DNA from: Dermacentor variabilis | Lineage: Eukaryota; Arthropoda; Arachnida; Ixodida; Ixodidae | Reading direction: 5' to 3' | Length of the DNA stretch: 64,000 bases | NCBI RefSeq assembly: GCF_050947875.1 | Contig: NW_027460346.1 | Location: forward strand, 434,001 to 498,000 | In this document: positions 33,738 through 44,910 of the stretch, one piece after another | Numbering within the stretch: position 1 is the stretch's first letter | How the letters are laid out: each line of letters starts with the position of its first letter | Position numbers and translations under genes: made by a program | The notes under the pieces: model-generated | Seen by the model: only the letters and a program-made list of their open reading frames with translations | The model's database searches: none | What the model was told of the DNA's origin: nothing

Positions 33738-35570
33738 CTAGTGTGCTATGGCAATTTTCGCAATATGATGTTTTGTATAGGTCAGGCATGTAGTGATGTA
33801 GTCTGTTCTGCGTGGGGTACGTGTTTGAAGCATTCTGAACGTGAGGGCTTGAGGCCTGGTGAGCTTATTGTGAGGTGTGCTGTATATTCCGCGGTCTAGA
33901 TAAAATTGCTTTGTTATCTCGTTATATGTGGAGGGAGGGTCCCGATTCTCGCTGGGATGGTCACGACCAGAAAAGGTGGCGTCGCGGAGGGTTAGGTCTC
34001 GCGCGCTCCTGTGAGCCATCTCATTGAGATTGCGAGGGGCGTCCTCGATATCTCCGAGGTGTGCCGGGAACCAGCAGATGGTGCGATGCTGCAGCGGTGC
34101 GGATCTATTGATGATTTGTAGTGCTTGGCTTGCAACTGCTCCTTTCTGAAAGGCTTTGACGGCCGAGCGTGAATCGCTCTAGACGTGGGTGGTGGTCGGG
34201 TCTGTGAGCGCGAGTGCGATGGCGACCTGTTCTGCTATCTCGGACTTGTGGGTTTTGACTGTGAGAGCGTTTGTGACTTGATCTTGCTTACTGATCGTGG
34301 TGGCAACGAAGGCCTTCCTGGTCGGGTACTGTGCCGCGTCTACGAAACAGGCTAAGATCTTCTTATCACGCATTTCGCGCAGGATGAACGATCCGCTTGC
34401 CAGCCTTCTGGGATGATGGTGCGCGGGGTTCATGTTCCGCGGGAGTGGGCGAACCGTGTAGGAGTTGCGTGTGTCCGTCGGAACGCTTTGATATAGATTC
34501 TCCATTACTGTGGTGTCATGACCTAGTTTGGCTAGGATTTCTCTACCTGGTTTGGTTCCAGAGAGTCTTGTCCATTGAGCCCATTCTTGAGCTTCGGCGA
34601 TTTCTTCAAGTGTATTGTGTACCCCCAGTTGCAGCAGGACCTCTGTCTCGGTGTTCTTGGGGGTTCCCAGCGCTAGTTTGACTACCTTCCTCAGTTGTAC
34701 ATTGAGTTTGTCCTTCTCCGCTACCTTCCATCTATGCATGGCCGCCTCGTAGGTGAAGTGGGATAGCGCAAAGGCGTGTGTTAGCTTGAGGAGATTTTCC
34801 TCCTTAAGGCTATGTTGTCTGTTTGTTACGCGTCGTATGAGATTTAAGGCATTATTTGACTTTGTTACAATCTTCTCCACTGTCGCGGCGTTAGAGCCGT
34901 TGCTCTCACTGGGCATCCCAAGGACTCTGATTTTGCTGACGTGTAGAATGGTTCCTCCGTCTTTTGTTCTGAGATAATGGAGTGTGTGTCTCTGATTGCG
35001 TTCTTTGGCTTGGGACCGCTTCTCGATAGTTTGCAGACGAGGAGCTCTGACTTCGCAGGCGAACATCGCAGGCCCGTGGGAGCGAGCTATTCCTCGATCG
35101 CGTCGATCGCTTGCTGCAGAGCGCTTTCAATTGATCCCAGGCTACCTCCGGGGACCCAGAGCGTTACGTCATCTGCGTATATCGTGTATTTGACGTTCTC
35201 GATTTGATCCAGTTTCATGCCTAGGCCGGCTAGCGCAAGGGTAAAAAGCGTCGGAGAGATAACAGAACCTTGCGGTGTGCCCCTGCCGCCGAGTTTGTAC
35301 TTCTGGAACTTGATTTCCCCTAGACGGAGGGTGGCCGTTCTGTCGCTCAGGAACGATTTTGTATAAGCGTAGAGTCTCGCGCCGAGGTCGAGGTTGGAGA
35401 TCGTGTTGAGTATGTAGTCATGTGATAAATTATGGAATGCCTTTTCGAGGTCTAGCCCTAGGATTACTCTCGCGTCTCTCGTGTCTGCGCCAATGATCTC
35501 ATGCTTGAGGAGCTTCATGGCGTCTTGGGTGGATAGCCCGGGTCTAAAGCCGATCATTGCTGCGGGGTAG
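33738..35570 (-). pseudogene. I-like LINE ORF2: reverse transcriptase C-terminal half and RNase H
   Basis: Pieces in order on the minus strand: MIGFRPGLSTQDAMKLL, DLEKAFHNLSH (motif A), GTPQGSVISPTLFTL (motif B), YTIYADDVTLWV (motif C with intact YADD), a connector (34179-35066), then THV-SDSRSAVKAFQKG (with a stop replacing the residue before SDS), IICWFPAH, and NEMAHRSARD, the expected RNase H sequence around D, H and N/D sites. Then a short tail. At least three in-frame stops or shifts, so inactive. Confidence 0.75.
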
Positions 35571-37155
35571 ATATCTGTTTCTTCGAGATGCTTGGAGAGC
35601 CTGTTTAGGACCGCGTGCTCGGCTACCTTGCCGACTCAAGACGTCAGCGAGATAGGTCTGAGGTTATTGATGTTGGGCGCCTTGCCAGGCTTTGGGATGA
35701 GCACGATGAGGGCCGTTTTCCAGTCTTCGGGTAGTGCTACGTTCCTCCAGATTTTGTTCATATCCTCTGTGAGAGTTCCGATTGAGGTTTCGTCGAGGTT
35801 TCTAAGTGCCTTGTTAGTTACGCCGTCCGGCCCCGGCGCTGACTTGCTGTTTAGGTTCTGAAGCGCCGTGCGTATCTCTTCGGTTGAGAAGTCCCGATCT
35901 AGCTCTGGGTTGGCTTTGCCGCTATATGCTTCGGCGGTCATGCCTCTAGCATTTTTGGCTAGCGGGAGGTACTTGTCGGCGAGACGGTCAATGAGCTCAT
36001 TTTCCGTGGTAATTTAGAGTTCCTCGTGCATGTTCCTGTTCAGCGTACGACCCTGGTCCGCTTTGGTTCTGGTTCTGTCTAAAAGGTGTTTGAGCAGGTG
36101 CCACGTCGTCCCGCTATTGATGCGGCCGTCCGCGGCGTCGCACACCTCGTTCCATTGCTGGTTACATAGTTGCGTGCAATATTCTGCAATCAATCGGTTG
36201 AGGGCATAAATTCTTTTCCTCAGCCGTCGATTGTGTCTTTGTTGTTTCCATCTCCTGGTGAGCGATTGTTTGTCTTCGAGCATGTGAGCCAGTCGGCTGT
36301 CCATGCTTTGAATGGGGAGATCTGTCTTTATTTCCTTCATGGCCGCCTTAATGTCGGCCTTTAGTTGTGACGTCCATTGTTCAATTGATCCTTTGCCTGT
36401 TCGGCGTTCGTGTCTGAACTCGCGGAACTTGTCCCAGTCGACGTACGTCATTTTTCTGGGTTCCCTGGATGGGGTGTCAATCGTTGTCTCAACAACGTGA
36501 TGATCGCTGCCCAGATTCTCGAAGAGGTTGTTCCACTGATAGTTTGGAACGTTGCGGACGAAAGGGAGATCTGGCGTTGTGTCGCGGTTGACCGAGTTAC
36601 CCGTTCTTGTGGAGTATTTGGCGTTTGTGATGAGCGTTAGGTCAAGTTCATTGGCGTCGTTTTGTAAGTACTTGCCCTTGGCTTTGCTGGCGACGTATCC
36701 CCAGGCCGTGTTAAGGGCACTGAAGTCCCCGGCCACGTTCATGGGGTTGTCGCCAGCGCTGTTCCGGGCGAGCTGGAGTATTTGCCTAAATTTTTGTGCT
36801 CTGTGCTTGGGGCTGCTGTAAACGTTTAGGATTAATATGCTCTTGGCGTTCTTGGCTCTAGGGAAGACTTCCGTGACAATGAATTCACAATTACTGCGGT
36901 CGTGATTAATTTTGCGTGTCGTGTGGGCTAGCTTGTTGCTGACCAACGTGGCGATACCTCTACATTTGTGTTGCGGTGTCGTTGCGGTCACGTCATAGCC
37001 GGATAGCGAGGGCGTAGCGGTATTTGTCTCTTGTAGGAGAATGACTTGGAGTTTCTCTTTTTTCGCTCGAATGTATTGTTACAGGGGGGCCTTTTTGCGG
37101 ACGTAGCTCCTACAATTACATTGCCAAAGGCGAAACGTTTCAGTTTGCACAGCCA
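35571..37155 (-). pseudogene. I-like LINE ORF2: endonuclease and start of reverse transcriptase
   Basis: Starts at 37155 (MAVQTETFRLWQCNCRS, the usual LINE WNCR-type opening). A stop at about 37081 is followed by QVILLQETN, then the long frame 36991-36014: GDFSALNTAWGY, TRTGNSVNRDTTPDLPFV and NLGSDHHVVETTI (catalytic SDH). A second stop at 36014 is followed by ELDRDFSTEEIRTALQNLNS, SAPGPDGVTNKAL and NNLRPISLTS, the finger part of the RT. Two to three disabling changes. Confidence 0.75.
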
Positions 37156-37206
37156 TCTTTGTTGTTGGCGTGGGGTGGCCTTTGTGAGGCCACGTTGTTG
37201 CTTTGT

Positions 37207-39173
37207 CTATCGAGCGACAACGCCCGAGGTAGCTTGGTGATAGTAAACTGTGACTGTGATCGTCTCCATCATGTGATTGATTTGTAACGTTATCCTGTCG
37301 TAACCTTCCTTGAGGGTCCGTACAGTCGTCGCAAGTTCGTCTTGCCCTTCCTTCAGTGACGCGATGGTAGTTGCAAGCCCGCCGAGCAGTTCCTTGTTCT
37401 CTTTAATGTCGCTGTCCGTGCTCGATGGATGTGTGTTTGTCACGGATTTTCTCTTATGCGGATTGCGCGTGGATTCCGCTACCGGTACTTCTACTACCAT
37501 GGGTTCTGATGTGGCTTCGGTTTGATTAGAGTCGGTGGGTGGTGGCGTTTTGAGTTGTCTGACTTCCTCGACGAGTTGTGTGATTGTTTGCCTTAACTCT
37601 TTGTTTTCATGTTCTAGTCTTTTAATCGTATTTGCTATTTCTACTTGCTCTGGCCGTGCCATCGGACTCACCTGGCTGGCGGCCTGCTGTTGGTGCTGCT
37701 GTTCTTGTCGCTCCTGCTGTTGGTGCTGCTGAACTCGTTGGGCCAACGTCAACCGATGGGTTGGGGGCTGGGGGCAACTCGTGGGCTGGGGGCGAATCGT
37801 ATCCTTGACGAGGATCTCTGGCTCGGGTTCCTGGAGCGTCCTCGCGATCGTGACGAGAGGCGACCGCGGTTCCTCGATCTCGAGCGGCCCCGCTCGCCGG
37901 ATAAGCGAGCATCTGCGTTGGCGGCCACGTTGTGGTTGATGGGGCTACAGTCGGCGTTCTTGAGCGGCGGGAAGTCGTACTGGCTCAGGGCGATTGGTCC
38001 TGATCTCGTGGTGTTTTTGCTTGCGTTTGCTGCGATTATTCTTTCAACTCGTGTTCTTCGGACGACGTAGGGGAGTTGGAAGCGGTTCGTGCAGTCCTTG
38101 CTTGCTGTGACGGGATTTCCCTCGCAGAGCGCACACTCGATCGAGGTGCACACATGATCTGCGTCAGGGTTAGCTAGCCCACAGCTTTTGCAAATTGCGT
38201 CGTCGGGCGAGGAGCATACGTCCACACTACGGCCGAGTCTGCCGCACACATGGCACATGGCGATCTGCTTGCGGTAAAGAGAACACTTGATCAGGGCATT
38301 GTCGTATCTGACATAGTTCGGGACTCGAAAGCCGTCGAAGGCGATGATGACCGTGCCAGTTTCCTTGATTCTCTTTGCCGCCAGGGCGAGTGGGTTGCGT
38401 GGGTTGACGATCTTGCGGCTTATGGAGTCCTGCGTCTCATCGAGCGGAACCCCTCTTATAACGCCTTTGCACGTTTCGTGCAGCGCCGTCCTATATGCAG
38501 TGGTTTGAAACGTTTGCTCTCCTATGGAAATGCTGCGGATCCTAAGGTATTTTGCTGCATTCGCTTCGGACGGTGTGCTGACCACCATGATGTTCTGCTT
38601 CAAAGTGGGGCATATCGTGTCCTCGCTTCGCTCGTTAGGTTCGATGCAAGCAGCCATGCAAATTGCTTTGGTGACCGTAAGCTGGCCTACCTTGGCTATG
38701 TTGATGCCGCCACGTATGCGAATGACGATTTTGATGTCATCTTGGGGCAGCGCGGGCATTCTGCTTGCTTTGATCAAGGAGTTTCTCGCTGTTGAGATGG
38801 TTGCGTTCGTATTTCCTCCCTTTTGCTGGTGTTTAACGAGGTTGGGCTGGCTCAACGCAGTCTTGATTACTGACGGGCGCGGCACCACGATAGTCCACCC
38901 AGCGTCTGCGGTGGAGTCTTCCAGGCTCATGTCTTGGCCATTGACTTCATATGCCATCGCTGTAGGGTCGTTCTTGGGTGGAAGGCTCGTTTGTTGTGAT
39001 CGCTGGAGGCCCCCGCAGCCGGGGTCGGCGCGGGGAGGTCTAGGGTCGGCGGCGGCTTGGTCGGAGTCGAGACGGGCGTTAATGGCGGCGGCCGTGCTCG
39101 CCATTAGGCTTAGAGTCCGAGACGGGGCGGCGAGAGATGAAATCACTCCTAAAAAGGTACAGAGGTCACGCAC
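37207..39173 (-). pseudogene. I-like LINE ORF1, one frameshift
   Basis: The frame 39173-37749 (474 aa) has an RNA-binding-like mid region and a zinc-knuckle cluster CHVCGRLGRSVDVC, C-KSCG, HVC and CALCEG, then an Arg/Ser-rich stretch (GRSRSRNRGRLSSRSRGRSR). A frameshift near 37750 continues into 37752-37207, with Gln-rich text and a coiled coil (IANTIKRLEHENKELRQTI). The stop lies 50 bp before the ORF2 start. Most like an intact LINE ORF1 otherwise. Confidence 0.75.
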
Positions 39174-39412
39174 TTGGCAAAATGTGGTCTCCTTAGGTAG
39201 AAAAGAACTTCAAGAATACGATTCCGGGTAGACAAAGCACAAAACTGTGCAGAAGGCCCATTTAAATTGGGGAGAAAGCGGGAGCTGGCGCGGACGCGTC
39301 CGCAGCAAGCACATGCTTCTTCTTCCCCTTCATCATAAAGCGCCGCGTTTATTCTTTACAAGCGTTTGCAAGCCTTCGCACTAATAATTGCTCGCAGCCA
39401 TTGTAAAAACGA

Positions 39413-39416
<4 letters not shown>

Positions 39417-39500
<84 letters not shown>
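39417..39500. repeat. (AT)n microsatellite
   Basis: Pure AT of about 84 bp, between the I-like LINE 5' end and the gypsy fragment. Confidence 0.97.
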
Positions 39501-39502
<2 letters not shown>

Positions 39503-39559
39503 CAAGACAGCTGTTAAGCCTCAACGGTTTATTTTTCAGGTCGCGCGTTTAAGACGATG

Positions 39560-41600
39560 ACGCTGGCCTAGATGATGAATATGTACAGATGAAGAAGATG
39601 AAGGGGTAATATAATGCTCACAAGGAGCTCCAGAAGGAAGGAGTTGATGAAGCGGCGTCGCAATGGAGGCAAAGTTACGTAGGAAGCGCCGGAAATACGA
39701 AGTTAGGCCAAGGAAGCTGCGCAAGTCTTTGGCGTTTTGAGGCCTGGGGAAACGCAGGACAGCGGTAATCTTGTCGGGGTCGGGCCGAAGGCCCTCCCTG
39801 CTGACAGCTGAAGGCCAGCAGCTGAGAGGCATGTAAGGACTTCGTCGAGGCGCTGGAAGTGCTGATGGAAGGTCGACGAAAATATGATGATGTCGTCTAG
39901 GTAGCATAAGCAAGTCTTCCACTTTAGGCCCCGTAGTACGCTGTCAATCATCCGCTCAAATGTGGCGGGAGCATTACACAGGCCAAAAGGCATTACGCTA
40001 AATTTGTTAAGTCCATCCGGAGTATCCGGAGTGTAGATCAAGGCTGGAGAAATACTCCGCGCCTTGTAATGAATATAACGCATCATCGATTCGGAGCAGT
40101 GGATAAACATCTTTGCGAGTTATTTTGTACAAGCCATGGTAGTCTACGCAAAATCGCACTGAGCCGTCTTTCTTACGTCCCAAAACGACAGCTGACGACC
40201 AAGGGCTTGAGGAAGGGCGGATCATGCTACGTTTCAGCATGTCGGCAACGTGGGTACCGATGATCTGGCGTTCAGCGGAAGAAACACGATATGGCCGCCG
40301 GCGCACGATGGAAGTTTCATCTGTGTGCATGCGATGAGCCGCCGCAGAAGTCTGTCCCAGAAAAGGAGAGTGGACGTCGGAGGAGTCTTTATGCTTGGAT
40401 AACATCGCCATTAACTCCCCCGTTTGCTGTGGCGTTAGATCGGAGCTGATGGTACTAGCGAGAACAGAATCAGGGACCGTATTTATAGCTGTGGGTGGTT
40501 GTGAAACAGCAGTACTCGAGGTAAGCACTGAGACAGGCTGAGTGTCCAAGATGTACATGAGAACGGCGCCTTTATGAAGCAGGACTGGCTCAGTGGTTGT
40601 GTTGAGTACAGCCAAAGTGGCCGTGCCGTTGGTGAAGCGAACAAGGCTGGGTGCCAGAACAATCCCTTTGAATAGGCAACGGGCTGACGGTACAACTAAA
40701 ACGTCACCAACGGTGACGTCAGAGTTAACTACAAGGAGTTGTTCGCAACCAGGTGGCACCATACAATCGTCAGCAGTTCGTAAGCGAAGGTGCGGTTCGT
40801 GCACATCGTCGGAATTGTCAGTCTCTGTCAGGTTAACGAGGCGCTGACGGCACTAGATCAAAGCAGACGCCGAAGAGAGAAAGTGCCACCCTAGTATAAG
40901 CATTTGAGCACAGGAAGTCAACACTGCGAACTGGATATGGTGGCGTATCCCGTCGATCGAAACTCGAATGGTGCATTGCGCCGATGGCCGAATCACAACA
41001 TTATTTGCACCACCAAGAAGAGCTCCACTGTAAGATGTAGTTACTTTGCGTAGACGAGCGCACAAGCCAGCGTGAATAATAGAAATAGCTGCTGCCGTAT
41101 CAAGAAATGCTAGGACTTGTACATCTTCTACGCACACGAATAAAGTATTGGCCGGGCACGCTGGAGGAATTGTAGTCTGCGCGAGCCATGCAGCTTTCCC
41201 TCCAAAGACTGCACCATGTAGTTTTCCGATCGGTAGTCAGGAGTGCGGGTGGCCGATTGCAGGGGCGGTGTCGAGTGTCGGAGGGGGAAGGGCGAGCGGC
41301 GACGCCTTGGACGGTAGTTGCGAGGCGCTTCAAGAGGCGGAGAAAGTGAGCGTGGGGAAAGCTGCCGCTGGTAGGGACTCGGAGGAAGCAACGGGTCTCT
41401 CTCATAAATATCGTAGCCACGTCGTTGGTCCTGTTGTCTTCTTCGCCAAAAACGCGATATGTGCCCGCGAATACCGCAATAATATCAAATGGCGCGGGGC
41501 GTAGGCCGAGTAGTGTAAATTGCTGTGGCAGGCGGACGGGGTGCTAGAGTCGCCAGATGGTTGGGAGTAGTAGCATGGAGCATGAGGTGCTGTGGGAAAT
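39560..41600 (-). pseudogene. Ty3/gypsy gag end, protease and reverse transcriptase, truncated
   Basis: On the minus strand: a CCHC-like remnant (CYYC, GHIS-F-C region about 41470), protease with VLAFLDTAAAIS, where the gypsy D-T/S-G triad has Ala in place of Gly, and ILGWHFLSSASALI at its end (40853-41137). RT N-part: PSSSPWSSAVVLGRKKDGS, FCVDYHGLYKITRKDVY (40007-40804). A break follows, then FGLCNAPATFERMID, CYLDDIIIFSS (YLDD active site) and the connector VVSREGLRPDPDKI-ADLRSFLGLTSYFRRF (39.6-40.0 kb). Integrase, RNase H and both LTRs are missing, so the element is dead. Confidence 0.8.
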
Positions 41601-41857
41601 GAAAGCAAGCTCTCCTTGCAAGCCATATCAACTTTTGGATATCGAAAAATGATATTGCCTGCGAAATTGTGCAACAACGAAATTTGGCTGTCAGAGCGCG
41701 CGCAACAGTAACAGGGATGCTGCAGCGAGCGCAAAAGGCACGCCCCCTCGAGGCGACGTTCCGCTGACGCCACTCAGCCGCGGGCAGTCATGGCGCGCTG
41801 CGACCGCCGGGAGCCCAGCGCGTTGGCCGCACGGCGGCTAGCAACATTGAATAACTC

Positions 41858-42078
41858 GATGCTACTAGACGAGAAGAAAGGGAGTTGACCGAGGGGCCCG
41901 ATTTTTATTAGTCATGTCATAAGAAGCCAACAAACCATGACACCAAGGACAATATCGGGGAAATTACTTGTGCTAAATAAATGAAATAAAGAAACGATAA
42001 ATTAATCTAAATTAAAGTGGATGAAAAAACAACTTGCCGCAGGTGGGAACCGAACCCACAACCTTCGCATTTCGCAAC
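41858..42078 (-). mobile_element. tRNA-headed SINE, second type, truncated head
   Basis: On the minus strand the tRNA-like part ends with GCGAAATGCGAAGGTTGTGG and GTTCGGTTCCCACCTGCGGC (B box GGTTCGGTTCCC). The A-box half is missing. The body has TTTATTTCATTTATTTAGCA and TTGGTGTCATGGTTTGTTGG. Confidence 0.55.
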
Positions 42079-42124
42079 TAAATGCTACTAAGTAGCATTG
42101 AGTTGTTTAAAATATTTTTCTTTA
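42079..42124. other. Short spacer
   Basis: Includes ATGCTACT-AAGTAGCAT, an 8-bp inverted repeat. Confidence 0.4.
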
Positions 42125-42290
42125 GTTTTGAAGACCTTGTATAGAGGGACACTATACAACAACCTATTTGGCATTCAATTTGATTACGACGTTGTATTCG
42201 GCCTTCTGGTTAAACCCGCTGGAAAAACGCAGAGGCGGGGGATGAGATGTGTGGCGCCTTAACGAAATGCCGACCTAGGCGGCCACCTGT
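42125..42290 (+). repeat. Dispersed repeat, copy 1 (also at 63845)
   Basis: Matches 63845-64000: ACTATACAACAACCTATTTG, then TACGACGTTG, GGCCTTCTGG and GCAGAGGCGGGGGA. About 85-90 percent similar by eye. Confidence 0.75.
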
Positions 42291-42499
42291 TTCGTCTCAA
42301 GGAATCAACGCGCTTGGATCTTACGGAACAACGATGGTAGCAAGCACATCAAGCCAGCACTATCAAGTTAAAAGAAAATGGCCCAAATCTCACTGAACTA
42401 CAAAGTGAGCAAACCTTGAGCTCTTTTATCTCTCTTGAATAATCGACAGCTCGACGAAGCGCAGTGCATGACCACTATTTAAAAGTTTGTAATGCTACG

Positions 42500-42920
42500 T
42501 GTAGCTGTAGCTGTGAGTGCAGTGGAAAGCTTGCGCGTGGTCATTAGTTGGGCGTCGCAGCGATCATTCTGCTAGCCGTGAGAGAACACCATAACATTTG
42601 TTGCTTGAGAGGGAAAGCTAAGGGTAGCAGTAGTGCGAGAACACCATCAAATGCGACCCCTGAATGAAAGTACAATACCTGTCGAAACTTGGACCACGCT
42701 GACCTATTAACACTATGCTTTGTCTTATGAAGTTGTTTACTTGAGCTCTGAAACTTATCTTTAAACGATGCATTGCTCGCGACTCATGCACATGTGATGC
42801 TGCAAAACATCCTCACCAACTGTGGGCTGAAATTTCTATTGGGAAGTAATTCAGTTTGCGCATACTGAAATTAGGAAGGGATGTTGCAGACCTAAATAAT
42901 GATGTAGCATAGAGAAAGAC
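42500..42920 (+). repeat. Dispersed repeat R2, copy 1
   Basis: Matches parts of 44190-44910: TTGGGCGTCGCAGCGATCAT against TTGGGCGTTGCAGTGATCGT at one end and ATTAGGAAGGGATGTTGCAG against ATTAGGAGGGGATGTCGAGG at the other. Non-coding. Confidence 0.65.
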
Positions 42921-43344
42921 ATAATATTGTACGGTACTTGAGGTGTGTTGTCATAGGTTATCACAACAGTGTTGCAGTATATTAGAGCTCGGTGAGGTAA
43001 AACAACGATGCGTCGTTTCAGAACTGCATTGGATATCCCGATCAGAAGATTGTGCAGGAGATTGAACTGTTGCGTTTTTCTATTTTTCTTACGCTTCTTG
43101 CTTCATTTGTATTTCTCATCATTGATGTATATGTTACGTTGCAGTGCTTTAACTGTATGCTATGAGAAAAACTGCGTATCGTTGATGCCGCTCCTTTTCT
43201 TTCACGGGTATTGGCTCTGCTCAAGCTGCCGAGAGCCGATTTTACCTCCTGTTTCTCACCGCAACAAGATATGTTGTTTCGGGGAAATAAGCAGTACCAT
43301 ACCGTACCATACAAGCTGAGCTGCCGTACTGGTAGTTGTAATGT

Positions 43345-43565
43345 CAACTCGCCGCTGTAGCTTAGTGGCTATGGCACTGCGCTGCTCATTTCGAGTTTAC
43401 GGCTTTCATCACAGCCACAGCGGTGACACTTCAATGGGTCAAAACGGAGAAACGCTCTTGTACTTAGATTCAGGTGTGCGTTACAGAATGGTGATCAAAA
43501 TTAATTTGGAGCAACCCACTACGCGTACTTCATAATCAGATCGTGGCTCTGGCTTTGTTAAGCGT
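43345..43565 (+). mobile_element. tRNA-headed SINE (GTACTTAGATTTAGGTG family), full length
   Basis: Head with GTAGCTTAGTGGCTATGGCA (A box) at 43357, then a decayed B-box region, CTTGTACTTAGATTCAGGTG, and the end ACTTCATAATCAGATCGTGG. This is the best plus-strand reference copy here. Confidence 0.75.
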
Positions 43566-44189
43566 CAGAAGAACATCGCTTTAAGTTTTATTCTGTAGCG
43601 TCCCTGTTTACGTTCCCCGGCGGAGAGCAGAGTTGAGGCGCCCCATATATGTAGGAAAGCCACTCCTATTGATTTCAGGAGTGACCAGCGGCGACAGTGC
43701 GCGCTCGTTCATTCCACGCCGTTCTCGGCAGGAATACTCGCGTTTAAAAGATAAAAATAAATCTCGAGGCAACAACCATTCTCAATTACTTGTGCTACAA
43801 TATGCTATAATTTGTACTTTATCAAAAATTGAAGGTTCGTCAATAGTACATGCTTTCTGACCCGCTAAATGTTTTGCTTTATTATCCATGCTCTTAAAAT
43901 GTATTGAGACTTTGCTTGCATGAGTAGCGCACATTTAAGAGCTATATTGAACTAGATTTATTTCCGACTACTTTCACGGTTACTATGGCTCTGAGTGGCC
44001 TTAAAGAATAACATCAAACCTTTGTTTTTTTTCTGCGCGTGCTCAACAAGTTTGTGAACTAGGCTTTATTGCGAGTAAATCTGCTTTCAATGCACGTGAC
44101 CACGTTTTAGCGAATTGGGTTCCGAGCTGTGCATCACAAGAAAGCGCCACCCTCCATGCTAGGCAGCTGCACTAGGTATATTTGCATCT

Positions 44190-44910
44190 CCGAATCTTGT
44201 CCACAGCTCGCGCGTGACCGCCTGCACGAGGCGGCTGGCTCGTGGTCTTTAGTTGGGCGTTGCAGTGATCGTTCCGCTATCCGCGAGAGAGCACCATGAT
44301 ATTGGTTGCTTGAGGGGCATAACCGAGGCTTGCAGCAGTGCGAGGATGCCATCAAACCTGCCCTCTGAACAAAACTGCCATGCTTGTGAAAACTTTCGTC
44401 ACATTGAACTAAAAACACTGAATAGCCTCCTCTTTGAAGAAAGCGCGTATTTCCCGTAACTCTTATATACAATAACATCATATGACATATGGGAATAACA
44501 GTTTTTTTCATATGGGATCCTGTATATATTTGTTACCCGTTTATTGGATATGGGAATAGTGGAGAATATAATTTTTTTCAATAGGGAGAGAACTACTTAG
44601 AACAAACCCCAGTGCGGGTCCACTAAGACCGATGAATAGCCGTCAGACAGGCCTCAAAGTTTAAGGTGTACGAGTAGTGCCTTCATGATGTCAACGATCT
44701 GTCTAATGAACTTGTTAGTTTGAGCGTTTAACCTATACACATTCTTCAACAGACTCGTGTCTCAAGGGATGTGTATGTCCTGCTGCAAAACGTCCGCCCC
44801 AACTGTGGACAAAAATTTTTATTGAAAGGTGATGCAGCTCGCGCATATTAAAATTAGGAGGGGATGTCGAGGACCTTAATGGTGGTGCAGTTCATGTCTG
44901 AATAAAGAAT
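44190..44910 (+). repeat. Dispersed repeat R2, copy 2, with insert
   Basis: Shares both ends with copy 1 at 42500-42920 but is about 300 bp longer, so sequence within about 44400-44690 is inserted here or lost in copy 1. Ends GAATAAAGAATTAAAAAAAA, like a polyadenylated 3' end. Confidence 0.6.

Larger units (their letters stand above)
33493..39180 (-). mobile_element. I-like LINE with RNase H, nearly full length
   Basis: On the minus strand the order is ORF1 with zinc knuckles (39173-37207), ORF2 endonuclease, reverse transcriptase, RNase H, a 3' UTR and a (CATC)n tail at 33493-33508. This layout, with a CCHC ORF1 and RNase H, fits the I group. Only a handful of stops and frameshifts, so it was lost fairly recently. 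No clear target duplication was found at the ends (5' end about 39180, uncertain). Confidence 0.75.

Noticed and set aside
37622..37912. Separate Pro/Arg-rich minus ORF
   Set aside because: Alternate frame over the LINE ORF1 frameshift region.
33474..39231. Plus-strand ORFs such as 38524-39231 and 38250-38795
   Set aside because: They are antisense shadows of the minus-strand I-like LINE ORF1.
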